Source: Bradyrhizobiaceae bacterium
Lineage (GTDB): Bacteria; Pseudomonadota; Alphaproteobacteria; Rhizobiales; Hyphomicrobiaceae
Reading direction: 5' to 3'
Length of the DNA: 11,643 nucleotides
Assembly (NCBI GenBank): GCA_947475855.1
Contig: CANJPN010000156.1
Span: 1 to 11,643, forward strand
Part shown: piece after piece, positions 1 through 5,955 of the stretch
Layout: each line of letters starts with the position of its first letter
How positions within the stretch are numbered: position 1 is the first letter of the stretch
Position numbers and translations under genes: made by a program
The notes under the pieces: generated by a model
What the model saw: only the letters and a program-made list of their open reading frames with translations
Database searches by the model: none
Told to the model about the DNA's origin: nothing

Positions 1-22
1 AGAAAACCGACAAACCAGACGC

Positions 23-117
23 TGATTGACGCGGAACGTCAATCAAAGCGCTTGCCAATGGCGCGGCCAGCGTCAATCATCACTTCGCTCGGCCGCCTCG
101 TCTCATCCTGATTGACG
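23..117. repeat. Four copies of the 9-mer TGATTGACG in mixed orientation
   Basis: TGATTGACG occurs on the plus strand at 23-31 and 109-117, and as its complement CGTCAATCA at 37-45 and 71-79. The first two form a perfect 9-bp inverted repeat around a 5-nt spacer; the outer two (71-79 and 109-117) face each other over 29 nt. Repeated short sites in alternating orientation are typical of protein-binding arrays such as operators, recombinase sites or replication/transfer initiator sites. Which of these applies cannot be told here. The stretch 1-142 holds no gene I can support and lies just past the early stop of the relaxase gene. Confidence 0.75.
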
Positions 118-142
118 CGCCGTTCTCACCCAGATTGTCGCG

Positions 143-637
143 CTATACGTGCTCGCGCTCGTAGGCCTCGGCCCATCGGGAGAGCGCGAGCTTCTGGAAC
201 TTCATCGGAGCGGTCATGCCCGTCTGAGGGTGGATCGTGTTCACGACGATGTGGACATGCGCATGGTCCTTATCATTGTGGCCGGCGATCAAGGCTTCAT
301 GCTCCGAGAGACCGAGGGCCTTCAGGCTGGACTTGGCAGCGTCCTTCATCTGCTCTTCTGTCGGCTGGTCGCTCGGGTGCCAGGAAAGTGTGTAGTGCAG
401 AACGGGCGAGTTGTTCTTCCGCCCGCGCGCGTCCTTTCCCGCCGCTGCCTTCAGGGCACCCTGGGCGGCGTAGGTCTCGTACATCTCGTACCAGGCCTGG
501 TTCGGATTATCGGTCGCGAGGTTGTGGGTCATCGCCCATTCGACACGATCATCCGTCCTGGCTTTGGAGGCGTCGTGCAAAATATAGGCGCAGGCGCCCT
601 TGAAACTCGTGCCCCGTGGATGAAGCCGGGGGATCAT
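143..637 (-). CDS. MobA/VirD2-type relaxase, short form (probably C-terminally truncated)
   Basis: DNA-nicking relaxase domain that would cleave one strand at an origin of transfer and stay attached through a tyrosine. Seen: an N-terminal segment with AYILHD (Tyr18, candidate catalytic tyrosine), HYTLSWHP at 81-88, and the metal-binding triad HxDKDHAHVHIVVN around 120-133 (His125, His127, His129). These are the usual motifs of the relaxase/mobilization nuclease family. The protein ends with a TAG right after EREHV at residue 164, whereas family members normally continue for a hundred or more further residues, so the C-terminal part is missing. The frame past the TAG stays open for 20 codons that read like no known continuation. 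The ATG at 635-637 follows a GAGG, and the start overlaps the end of mobC by 89 bp, which implies coupled translation. The catalytic core may still be active. Family call is firm; functionality is not. Confidence 0.85.
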   Translation of the reverse strand: MIPRLHPRGTSFKGACAYILHDASKARTDDRVEWAMTHNLATDNPNQAWYEMYETYAAQGALKAAAGKDARGRKNNSPVLHYTLSWHPSDQPTEEQMKDAAKSSLKALGLSEHEALIAGHNDKDHAHVHIVVNTIHPQTGMTAPMKFQKLALSRWAEAYEREHV

Positions 638-1049
638 GGCTGGGTATCCTCTGTTCCGGTTCGGTCGGCTTGGGCGTCGGCTTTGGGGCCGGTGCGGCTA
701 CACTGCGTCCGGCAGCCAGTTCGTGGTCGAGCAGCACCTTGAGGAGATCCCGGAGCGTGACCGCCGCCATCATCGTGTCCGGCGGGAGCCCCGAGTTCAC
801 CGCGTGGGTGATCTGGTTCAGGTTGTTCCCGAGACGCTTCAGCTCGTTGAGGAGCGGGACGGAGAGCGACGAGCCGCCGCCGAGGGATGCCTCCACCCGC
901 TTGTTCTCGACCAGGTGCTCAATGTAGCCGGCACGGGAGAGCCCGAGATTTGCAGCCTCCTCGGTCAGCCGCGCATAGGTCTCGGGGCGCAGCCGTGCCG
1001 AGACCATGTGGGTGCGAGGGGTGTCTTCGTGTGTCCGTTTGCGTGGCAT
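549..1049 (-). CDS. mobC: MobC-like relaxosome accessory protein
   Basis: Accessory DNA-binding protein that would bind near the origin of transfer and help the relaxase open the nick region. Seen (numbering from MPRKRTHE): a basic N-terminus, a ribbon-helix-helix-like stretch at about 14-48 (HMVSARLRPETYARLTEEA then LSRAGYIEHLV), then the MobC signature LLNELKRLGNNLNQITHAVN at 67-86, and a proline-rich tail at about 119-141. The length of 166 aa fits the family. I prefer the ATG at 1047-1049 because GAGGCGAAGG directly precedes it; an upstream ATG at 1059-1061 and GTG at 1062-1064 are also in frame but lack such a site. The gene overlaps the downstream relaxase gene, the standard mobC-mobA order. 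A perfect palindrome lies about 95 bp upstream and may be its operator or part of oriT. Confidence 0.85.
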   Translation of the reverse strand: MPRKRTHEDTPRTHMVSARLRPETYARLTEEAANLGLSRAGYIEHLVENKRVEASLGGGSSLSVPLLNELKRLGNNLNQITHAVNSGLPPDTMMAAVTLRDLLKVLLDHELAAGRSVAAPAPKPTPKPTEPEQRIPSHDPPASSTGHEFQGRLRLYFARRLQSQDG

Positions 1050-1143
1050 CCTTCGCCTCATCACAGTTGGGTTCGGGGCGCGTCAGCGTCCTGACCGGAA
1101 GGGGTCCGGGGGAAAGCGGAGCGCCTTCCTCCCGGCGAGGATC

Positions 1144-1167
1144 GGATTTGATTTCGAAATCAAATCC
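1144..1167. promoter_or_regulatory. Perfect 24-bp palindrome upstream of mobC
   Basis: The half-site GGATTTGATTTC is followed immediately by its exact reverse complement GAAATCAAATCC with no spacer. It lies 95 bp upstream of the mobC start in an otherwise gene-free stretch. In mobilization loci this is where oriT and the autoregulatory sites of ribbon-helix-helix proteins usually sit, so a MobC binding site or operator is the natural guess. No nic-site consensus could be recognised next to it. Confidence 0.6.
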
Positions 1168-1457
1168 ACATCTCGCTACCCTTCTGTTTTCACCACCTCT
1201 GCATCATCATCAGCTTCAGTGTTTTCGTTTGCAGGTGTGGTGGTCCCAATGTTGTTTTCGGTTTAAATTTCGCAATATTCGCGCATGGCCGAGCATGGGT
1301 TCGCATTGGCTCGCGCGGTATCACCTGGCAGAACCATTTTCCGGAAGGCCGGCATGAAATTATTTTCGGACCGCAGGTTCCACCCTCAAGGGCCGATCCC
1401 CAAGTAGGGGGGGGGAAACGCTGACCGATCAGCCGGCAACGATTGATCGCGACTTCG

Positions 1458-1481
1458 AAGGCGAGTGCGAAGCGGAGCCCG
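1458..1481 (+). repeat. 24-bp direct repeat, copy 1
   Basis: The stretch beginning AAGGCGAGTGCGAAGCGG matches 1713-1736 in 23 of 24 positions; the single difference is T against C at position 9 of the repeat. The copies are 255 bp apart in non-coding DNA between the mobilization genes and the AT-rich gene pair. Confidence 0.7.
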
Positions 1482-1712
1482 AATCTCTCTCGCTCGATCA
1501 AGGAGGGTGGAGCGGTTGCGGGCGCGAGCGATGCCGACCTCGTTTGCCGGAGGTCGGCGAGCCGCCCGCGATGGGGATTGGCAGATCAGGGGAGACAGAT
1601 GCGATGCTGCGGTCGAGTGCGGGCAGGTCCCGAGGCCAACGGTTCAGCCTTGGCCGCCTCGGACCTCAGGCACCGCACGGGTGAGGCGTGGACAAGAGGG
1701 GCGTCACCGGCA

Positions 1713-1736
1713 AAGGCGAGCGCGAAGCGGAGCCCG
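1713..1736 (+). repeat. 24-bp direct repeat, copy 2
   Basis: Second copy of the repeat at 1458-1481, beginning AAGGCGAGCGCGAAGCGG. It lies about 170 bp before the AT-rich gene pair, so the two repeats do not flank that pair and are not its target-site duplication. Confidence 0.7.
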
Positions 1737-1875
1737 GTTCAATTTCGCGAACGCTGCTGGGGAACAGCTAGCTAGTAGAAAGCAGAACACGCTCAATCGA
1801 GTCGGACCACGCGTGGACGCACATCAGGAGCCAGCTAAGGAATGTTGTCCTAGTGAACCCTTGGTAGTAATGTTG

Positions 1876-1881
1876 TATAAT
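1876..1881 (+). promoter_or_regulatory. Candidate -10 element for the 1907-2652 gene pair
   Basis: A perfect TATAAT sits 25 nt before the ATG at 1907, in the AT-rich strip that starts about 1840. No good -35 hexamer is found at 16-18 nt spacing, so the promoter would depend on another feature or an activator. A start of transcription near 1888 would leave a leader of about 20 nt. Confidence 0.35.
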
Positions 1882-1906
1882 ATGTTAAACAACCAAAGGG
1901 CAAGGC

Positions 1907-2386
1907 ATGGGCGTATTTGGAGATCACTTTTCTAAGCCGAAATTGATTCAAGCCGTAGAAACCGAGATTGGAGAAATGAGAAGGTTCCTGTCCGGCGATG
2001 AGTTGAAAACGTACGCAGATACCAAGCTCAGTGCCGCCAAAGAACTGCTGGATCGGCCGTCTCCCTGGAAAGTTTTTATCGGTGTGACAGCCGCGACAGC
2101 GCTAGTTGGTGTTGCATTGTTTGGCATACCCGCGGTCATCGGATTGGCCGTTCAAGCCGCAGGAAGTTACATTGTACCAAGTTCTCTTGCTGGCGCGCTT
2201 CTTTCCCTTCCGTTTGCGGCCGGTGCGGGAGCAACTCTAATGTCTCCGCTAGTAGGAGCATTTGCAGCAGTTTCCACTTCTATCGAAAACGATAGCAAAA
2301 GAAACGCAGAAAGACAGGAAATGTCCGCATCAATGCAAAGGGTTGCAAGTATTCGTGCTGGCCAGAAGCCTAACAAAATCGCATGA
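1907..2386 (+). CDS. Unrecognised 159-aa protein with two hydrophobic helices
   Basis: I do not recognise a family. Seen: a charged, probably helical N-terminus (1-52), a long Ala/Val/Gly-rich hydrophobic segment at about 55-84, a second at about 92-124, and a polar basic C-terminal tail (127-159). This is a helical hairpin in the membrane with both ends predicted on the same side, most likely cytoplasmic. There is no signal peptide. The translation start is preceded by AAGG in GGCAAGGCATG, a modest site. Base composition is clearly less GC-rich than the mobilization genes, which suggests separate acquisition. Its stop overlaps the next start (ATGA at 2383-2386), so the two products are probably made together. 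Possible roles are a membrane-acting toxin or effector with a partner protein, or a structural membrane protein; nothing visible decides. Confidence 0.75.
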   Translation: MGVFGDHFSKPKLIQAVETEIGEMRRFLSGDELKTYADTKLSAAKELLDRPSPWKVFIGVTAATALVGVALFGIPAVIGLAVQAAGSYIVPSSLAGALLSLPFAAGAGATLMSPLVGAFAAVSTSIENDSKRNAERQEMSASMQRVASIRAGQKPNKIA

Positions 2387-2652
2387 TCGGATATTTCTCT
2401 CTCAATCAGCGCGACGAAGTGGCATTCGCAAAAATAGGCGAAGGGCAGAGAATCAAGTCATTCCGTCTTGTTGATGGCAATTGCATCATGGTCACATATG
2501 TAGATGCCAGCGAAGAGATGTTGCTAGATGAGATAGACCAAAGGGTTCTTGCTTCAGTGCGTAAATGTAAGACGCTGTTGGTTGCACATGTTGATGAGAC
2601 GGGTGCAGTACGTGAGGAATATTTTGCATCTGTCGATACTGGCATAGGCTAG
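2383..2652 (+). CDS. Unrecognised 89-aa soluble protein, partner of the 1907 gene
   Basis: Small acidic protein without hydrophobic segments, no family recognised. The sequence reads as alternating beta strands and one helix: FRLVDGNCIMVTYVDA, then EMLLDEIDQRVLASVRKC, then TLLVAHVDETGAVREEYF. It starts inside the stop codon of the upstream gene (ATGA overlap), so it depends on translational coupling. No recognisable Shine-Dalgarno sequence precedes it. Codon and base composition match the upstream gene rather than the backbone. The pairing of a membrane protein and a small soluble acidic protein resembles toxin-antitoxin or effector-immunity layouts, but that is inference from layout alone. 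Confidence 0.7.
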   Translation: MIGYFSLNQRDEVAFAKIGEGQRIKSFRLVDGNCIMVTYVDASEEMLLDEIDQRVLASVRKCKTLLVAHVDETGAVREEYFASVDTGIG

Positions 2653-2981
2653 GCTCAGTAAGAAGTATGAACGCCAAACTGACGGCCGCGTCATTGACAA
2701 CGGCGCATAGGAACTGCGGCATCCTGTGCCTTCGCGGCCGACCGGTGATGCAAGGCGGCATCAGAAGTCAGTTTCATCGAAGATGCGAAAATAATTTCGA
2801 CTGTAACCTCCCTGAGCATGCCCGAGTATTCGGGCGCGTCCGCGAATTCCCCTGCGCGTTTACTTCTGTGCGCCCCATCCCCAAGTGCCGTGCACGCCGA
2901 AAGGCGGCAATCAACATCACGAGACGGCGGAACGCGACGCCGGAGGCGTCAGCGTAAGCCTTCCGAGGGGAACAATTAGCA
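2653..2981. other. Gene-free interval before the coupling-protein gene
   Basis: About 330 bp. An open frame at 2667-2957 lacks a ribosome binding site and reads as low-complexity basic sequence, so it is not called. A small hairpin, GCCCGA-gtat-TCGGGC at 2820-2835, is the only clear structure. A TTGACA at 2694-2699 has no matching -10. The ribosome binding site GAGGGG of the next gene lies at 2965-2970. Confidence 0.4.
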
Positions 2982-4358
2982 ATGGCCGTTTCAGAATTTC
3001 CGCCGCGTGGTTCGGGTATTGCGAACCGTCTTGAGATGCCCCCATCGCAGATGTGGGGGCATCCGACCCAGCTCGGGCCGACCTGGGACTGGAAGCCCGG
3101 CATGTTGCTGCTGGGGCATTGGCAAAACCGGGTTCTCGGCCGGATGGATGACCGCCACGTGGTCACGGTGGCGGGCTCCCGGGCCGGTAAATCATCGACC
3201 GTATTGATCCCCAACCTGCGCCGCTATCCCGGCTCCGTCGTGGTGCTGGACCCCAAGGGTGAACTCGCGCGGGCCACTGCCGACGACCGTCGGCGGATGG
3301 GGCAGCGCGTCTACGTGCTCGACCCGTTCGGCGAGACCGGAGCGCCGCAGGCATCCCATAATCCTTTCTTGGAGTTGGGCATGGGCCGGCCCGAGCATGT
3401 TGCGGCGGACGCGGCGCAGCTCGCGGACGCGTTGATCGTGGGCAACGCGAAAGACCCGCACTGGACGGACAGCGCGAAGAACCTCATCAAAGGGATCATC
3501 CTTCATCTTCTGGTGACTGACCCGCGCGGGGCCACGCTGCGCACCGTGCGTCGGGCATTGAACTTCACGCCGCCCGAGTTCGAGCGGCTGTTTACCGCCA
3601 TGACGGAGTCGACGGCGTTCGATGGCGTCGTCGCCAATATCGGCGCATCGCTTCTGGGCAAGTGCGAGGCCGGCGGCCGTGAGCTTCAGAGCATCCTGTC
3701 GACGGCGCAGGAGCAGACCGCGCCGCTTGACGACATTGTGCGCATCACGGAGCGGTCGGATTTCAAGCTGACCGATCTGCGTTCGGGCAAGATCACGATC
3801 TATCTCGTGCTGCCCGGCATGCGCATGGCGACCCACTATCGCTGGCTGCGCCTCGTCGTGCAGCAAGCTCTGGCCGCGATGGAGCGCGCGCCTGCGCCGC
3901 GCGAAATGCCGGTCTGGTTCATCCTTGAGGAGTTTCCGGCCCTCGGACACATGCGGTCGATCGAGGCGGCGGCCGGCCTCATCGCGGGCAGTGGTGTCAA
4001 ACTGTGGTCTGTGCTGCAGGACCTTACCCAGCTCAAGACCCATTACCCGCATTCCTGGGAGACGTTTCTGGGGAACGCGGGGATCGTCCAGGCCTTCGGC
4101 AACTCCGATATCACGACCACCGAGCATCTCTCGAAGATGCTCGGCATGACGCAGGTGATGGAGCGGCAGGAGATCCGCGTATCCGGCGGCGCCATGGCGC
4201 ACGGCGACATGGGGCGCCGCGAGAACCTCCGCAGCGTGCGGCTGCTGGAGGCCAACGAGATCACGAAGTGGTTCGCGCGCGAGACGGGGCTGCAGCTGGT
4301 CCTGATCCCGGGGCGTCCACCGATTTACATGCAGCGTCTGGCAATCGAGAGGAGATAA
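2982..4358 (+). CDS. traG: VirD4/TraG-type coupling ATPase without a membrane domain
   Basis: Type IV coupling protein: a hexameric inner-membrane ATPase that takes the relaxase-DNA complex to the transfer channel. Seen: the Walker A region VTVAGSRAGKSS (Ala64 to Ser71, Lys70), the TraG-type VVVLDPKGE at 87-94, DPFGETG at 114-120, and the Walker B region WFILEEFPALGHM at 312-324 (Glu316, Glu317). These are followed by LQDLTQLKTHY and the FGNSDITTTEHLSKMLG stretch typical of the family. At 458 aa it is shorter than the roughly 600-700 aa common for TraG/VirD4, and the missing part is the N-terminal pair of membrane helices: only about 60 polar residues precede Walker A. The ATG is preceded by GAGGGG at 2965-2970. 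A gene for a two-helix membrane protein begins 3 nt after the stop. No VirB/Trb channel genes are in view. The family is certain; the symbol follows the closest general usage. Confidence 0.92.
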   Translation: MAVSEFPPRGSGIANRLEMPPSQMWGHPTQLGPTWDWKPGMLLLGHWQNRVLGRMDDRHVVTVAGSRAGKSSTVLIPNLRRYPGSVVVLDPKGELARATADDRRRMGQRVYVLDPFGETGAPQASHNPFLELGMGRPEHVAADAAQLADALIVGNAKDPHWTDSAKNLIKGIILHLLVTDPRGATLRTVRRALNFTPPEFERLFTAMTESTAFDGVVANIGASLLGKCEAGGRELQSILSTAQEQTAPLDDIVRITERSDFKLTDLRSGKITIYLVLPGMRMATHYRWLRLVVQQALAAMERAPAPREMPVWFILEEFPALGHMRSIEAAAGLIAGSGVKLWSVLQDLTQLKTHYPHSWETFLGNAGIVQAFGNSDITTTEHLSKMLGMTQVMERQEIRVSGGAMAHGDMGRRENLRSVRLLEANEITKWFARETGLQLVLIPGRPPIYMQRLAIERR

Positions 4359-4361
4359 GCC

Positions 4362-4964
4362 ATGTTTACCTGTCACCGCATTGAAAAGCGCGACAGCAAT
4401 GGTCAGCTGACGGTCTCCGGTCTCGAATGGACCGAGGGAAGACTGTGGCTTCTCAATATCTGGGCTGTGACCATGATGGTGCTGACTGTGGCGGGCGTCA
4501 TCTCGCTGGTCTGCGCAGCGGCGCTCTCGGCAAAGCTGCTCTTGTTGCCTATCGCCATACTGTGCGCGGGGGCATTGTTGAATGAGGTGGGCGTTCCTCA
4601 AAAGCGCCGGCAACTGCTCTTCCATCGGGACGGGCTTATTCTCGCGCCGCTCGGATTTGCGTCGGCTCCGAGGGACCACGATCGCGTGGACGGTAAAGTC
4701 AGCGAAATCATTTCCATCGAGAAACAGCAGCACGTGTCGCCAGAGAAAAATGGTTGCGATCGCTTCACCGATGGCGTCGTTCTTTACCTGCGCAATGGTG
4801 GCACGTGTTGGGTCGCGAAGAATCTCGATCCGTTCGATGCTCACAAGGTCGCGGTTCAACTCACCACCGCGCTTCAAGAGCTGCGCGGGGACATTTCAAG
4901 TGCGGCGAGAACTGGCCAGGCCGTACCCGCGCAGCAAAGCCGGGAACCCGAGTTGATCGATTGA
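4362..4964 (+). CDS. Two-helix membrane protein coupled to the coupling ATPase
   Basis: No named family recognised. Of 200 aa, residues 1-27 are polar, two hydrophobic helices follow at about 28-53 and 56-76 with almost no loop between them, and the remaining 120 residues are soluble. That soluble part contains a beta-rich stretch (GVVLYLRNGGTCWVAKNLDP) and a closing helix (AHKVAVQLTTALQELRG). Both ends should face the same side, presumably the cytoplasm. The start lies 3 nt after the traG stop, and GAGGAG at the end of traG serves as ribosome binding site, so the two proteins are made in step. The position and the two helices suggest that it may supply the membrane anchor that the coupling protein lacks; this is inference. 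The gene ends convergently with the minus-strand cluster at 5065. Confidence 0.8.
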   Translation: MFTCHRIEKRDSNGQLTVSGLEWTEGRLWLLNIWAVTMMVLTVAGVISLVCAAALSAKLLLLPIAILCAGALLNEVGVPQKRRQLLFHRDGLILAPLGFASAPRDHDRVDGKVSEIISIEKQQHVSPEKNGCDRFTDGVVLYLRNGGTCWVAKNLDPFDAHKVAVQLTTALQELRGDISSAARTGQAVPAQQSREPELID

Positions 4965-4985
4965 GACCACCGCACGGGCGCGTGC

Positions 4986-5028
4986 AGGTCCGTGCCGACC
5001 ACGGTTTACCGTGGTATGGCGCGGACCT
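4986..5028. terminator. Long hairpin between convergent genes, possible two-way terminator
   Basis: The arm AGGTCCG-TGCCG-ACCACGG (4986-5004) pairs with CCGTGGT-A-TGGCG-CGGACCT (5009-5028) around the loop TTTA. This gives about 19 base pairs with two G-T pairs and one bulged A. It sits 21 nt after the stop of the 4362 gene and 36 nt after the stop of the minus-strand gene at 5065. Neither side carries a T run, so it is not a textbook intrinsic terminator, but the position between convergent genes favours that role. Confidence 0.55.
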
Positions 5029-5064
5029 TCGCCTTGCAGCCGGCACCGCTGGCACCGGTGGGCG

Positions 5065-5271
5065 TCATTCCTCCTCCTCTGCGGTCCAGCCGTCGATGCC
5101 GCCCTGGTTGATGTCGAAGACGAATCCCTTGGTCGGGTCTTCGCCGTGCTCGGCCTGCAGGTCCTGGGCCTCGGCGATGGCGGATTGCTTGCTCGTGGCC
5201 GCGACGTCGATCCAGTACCAGTCGACGCTGCAGAACCACACGCGGTAATTCTTGAGAGTGGGGGAGGTCAT
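5065..5271 (-). CDS. Uncharacterised 68-aa protein, third gene of small cluster
   Basis: No family recognised with confidence. The sequence has an N-terminal aromatic strand (YRVWFCSVDWYWIDVAA), a helix (SKQSAIAEAQDLQAEH) and an acidic end (GWTAEEEE). It resembles the short plasmid-borne proteins with an N-terminal strand followed by an EA-rich helix, but no enzyme or binding motif is visible. The start at 5269-5271 is supported by GGGAGG six bases upstream and by the ATGA overlap with the preceding gene. Longer in-frame extensions upstream run antisense-like through the neighbouring gene and are not coding. Confidence 0.7.
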   Translation of the reverse strand: MTSPTLKNYRVWFCSVDWYWIDVAATSKQSAIAEAQDLQAEHGEDPTKGFVFDINQGGIDGWTAEEEE

Positions 5272-5444
5272 GACTGACCTCCCGTGAAACCCAGTTCGGC
5301 GTCGAAGGTCTCGATGATGCCGCCGCGTCTGCGGAAGGCGATCTCGCCGTCCAGCTCCCAGAGCTGCTCGGCGCGCCCGATCGCGGTGCCGATGAAGAGG
5401 TCGAAGGCGTCTTCGATATTGGCGGTGAAGAGTGCGGGGGTCAT
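5268..5444 (-). CDS. Uncharacterised 58-aa protein, second gene of small cluster
   Basis: Very small protein, no family recognised. It reads as one amphipathic helix (ALFTANIEDAFDLFIGTAIGRAEQLWEL) followed by DGEIAFRRRGGIIETFDAELG. The start at 5442-5444 has a purine-rich AAGGGGG stretch about 7 nt upstream and overlaps the stop of the 79-aa gene (ATGA at 5441-5444); its own stop overlaps the next start in the same way at 5268-5271. Such strict chaining argues that the gene is real despite its size. It is absent from the second copy of this locus, where a different gene follows the 79-aa gene. Confidence 0.65.
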   Translation of the reverse strand: MTPALFTANIEDAFDLFIGTAIGRAEQLWELDGEIAFRRRGGIIETFDAELGFTGGQS

Positions 5445-5680
5445 TGCGCACCCCCTTGGCTTGCGCCGTTGAAGTCCTCGGTGGTGTTGTCCTGCTCGGT
5501 GATTTCGCGGAGAACGACGCGGCCCGTCAGGGGCAGGCAATCGAATTTGAGGTTGGAGCCCTTCTTGTCCTTGTGCATCCACGAGGACCCGATGCGCGTC
5601 CATCGCGCTTTTTCGCCTTCGCCGTTGACATGCCAGATGGCGTGTGTCGGCCGGTTGGTGTTGTTGGATTTCTCACTCAT
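5441..5680 (-). CDS. Conserved 79-aa plasmid protein, copy A
   Basis: Begins MSEKSNNTNRPTHAIWHVNG and contains WTRIGSSWMHKDKKG, then LKFDCLPLTGRVVLREI. The middle alternates as beta strands, suggesting a small barrel; no catalytic motif is seen and I know no function. The gene at 9472-9711 encodes a protein of identical length and very similar sequence (changes are mostly conservative, such as SS/AA, K/L and D/E), so both copies appear to be under selection. The start is supported by GGAG (5688-5691 on the opposite strand) 7 nt upstream. It is the first gene of a three-gene ATGA-coupled cluster, and its leader region is shared with the other copy. Confidence 0.8.
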   Translation of the reverse strand: MSEKSNNTNRPTHAIWHVNGEGEKARWTRIGSSWMHKDKKGSNLKFDCLPLTGRVVLREITEQDNTTEDFNGASQGGAQ

Positions 5681-5880
5681 GGTTTTGCTCCGTTGTTCGG
5701 GTTCTGGCCAAGCACCTCGCTCGTCCTGATGGGATCGTGAAAACCGGACCCATAGGACGCCGGATCAAACGCTGCGCGTCAGCGCACCGGAGGGGCGGAG
5801 CTGCACGGAGCACAGCGGAGGAAGCGAGCCGCGTTGAACCGGCGGACGGGTCCGGTTAGACCCCATCATCCAAGGACGTG
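5681..5880 (-). promoter_or_regulatory. Conserved leader of the 79-aa gene, copy A
   Basis: Two blocks shared with the leader at 9712-9905 lie at conserved distances from the start codon: a 28-bp identity ending 25 nt upstream (26 nt in the other copy) and an 18-bp identity at about 190 nt (184 nt in the other). Because the gap differs by one base, the first block would be read in different frames, so its conservation is not explained by an upstream protein extension. A promoter, operator or structured leader is likely; no clear -35/-10 pair was identified. Confidence 0.45.
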
Positions 5881-5955
5881 CGTGTGCGTTGTGCCCGATA
5901 GAGCCCGAGGTTCGATACGGAGCTGGCGTGAGAAGACCGTGAGACCCGATCGGCT

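Larger units (their letters stand above)
1050..1906. other. Gene-free interval of about 850 bp
   Basis: Open frames here overlap each other on both strands, lack ribosome binding sites and give low-complexity Arg/Ser/Pro-rich translations, so I call none of them. What the interval does hold is the 24-bp palindrome at 1144-1167, GGAAGG at 1097-1102 facing CCTTCC at 1124-1129, a run of nine G at 1407-1415, a 24-bp direct repeat at 1458 and 1713, and a sharp drop in GC content from about 1840 that continues into the next genes. An oriT is expected in the mobC-proximal part but was not pinpointed. Confidence 0.5.
5441..5955 (-). repeat. Segmental repeat, left copy (79-aa gene plus leader)
   Basis: This block matches 9472-9975 in the same orientation. 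The coding part is the 79-aa gene. Upstream, 5706-5733 is identical over 28 bp to 9738-9765, and CGGTTAGACCCCATCATC at 5853-5870 is identical to 9878-9895. Patchier similarity continues to about 5955 (GGACGtGCGTGTGC, then ACGGAGC, then GATCGG). Outside the block the flanks differ: a TraA relic borders the right copy, and no such relic is seen here. The boundaries are estimates. Confidence 0.7.

Noticed and set aside
149..742. 197-codon plus-strand frame over the relaxase and mobC genes
   Set aside because: It is a shadow of two genes with clear family motifs on the minus strand.
1407..1415. Run of nine G as a possible phase-variation tract
   Set aside because: It lies in no supported gene or promoter, so no switching role can be argued.
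1190..1501. 103-codon minus-strand frame in the gene-free interval
   Set aside because: No ribosome binding site, no recognisable protein pattern, and it overlaps other equally weak frames.
1465..1935. Overlapping 110- and 156-codon plus-strand frames at 1443-1935
   Set aside because: Arg/Ser-rich low-complexity translations whose internal repeat (KASAKRSP) merely reflects the 24-bp DNA repeat; no ribosome binding site.
2694..2722. TTGACA as a -35 for the coupling-protein gene
   Set aside because: No -10-like hexamer occurs 15-19 nt downstream, and it lies almost 290 bp before the start codon.
2745..2758. GTGATGCAAGGCGG shared with 6198-6211
   Set aside because: A 14-bp match in a window this size is expected about once by chance, and the flanks do not align convincingly.
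2667..2957. 96-codon frame before the coupling-protein gene
   Set aside because: Basic low-complexity sequence without a ribosome binding site; it crosses a small hairpin and shows no protein-like pattern.
3192..4877. 561-codon open frame on the minus strand opposite the coupling-protein genes
   Set aside because: It is antisense to a well-supported gene, gives a low-complexity Arg/His/Gln-rich translation and has no family motifs. Long antisense frames are common in GC-rich genes.
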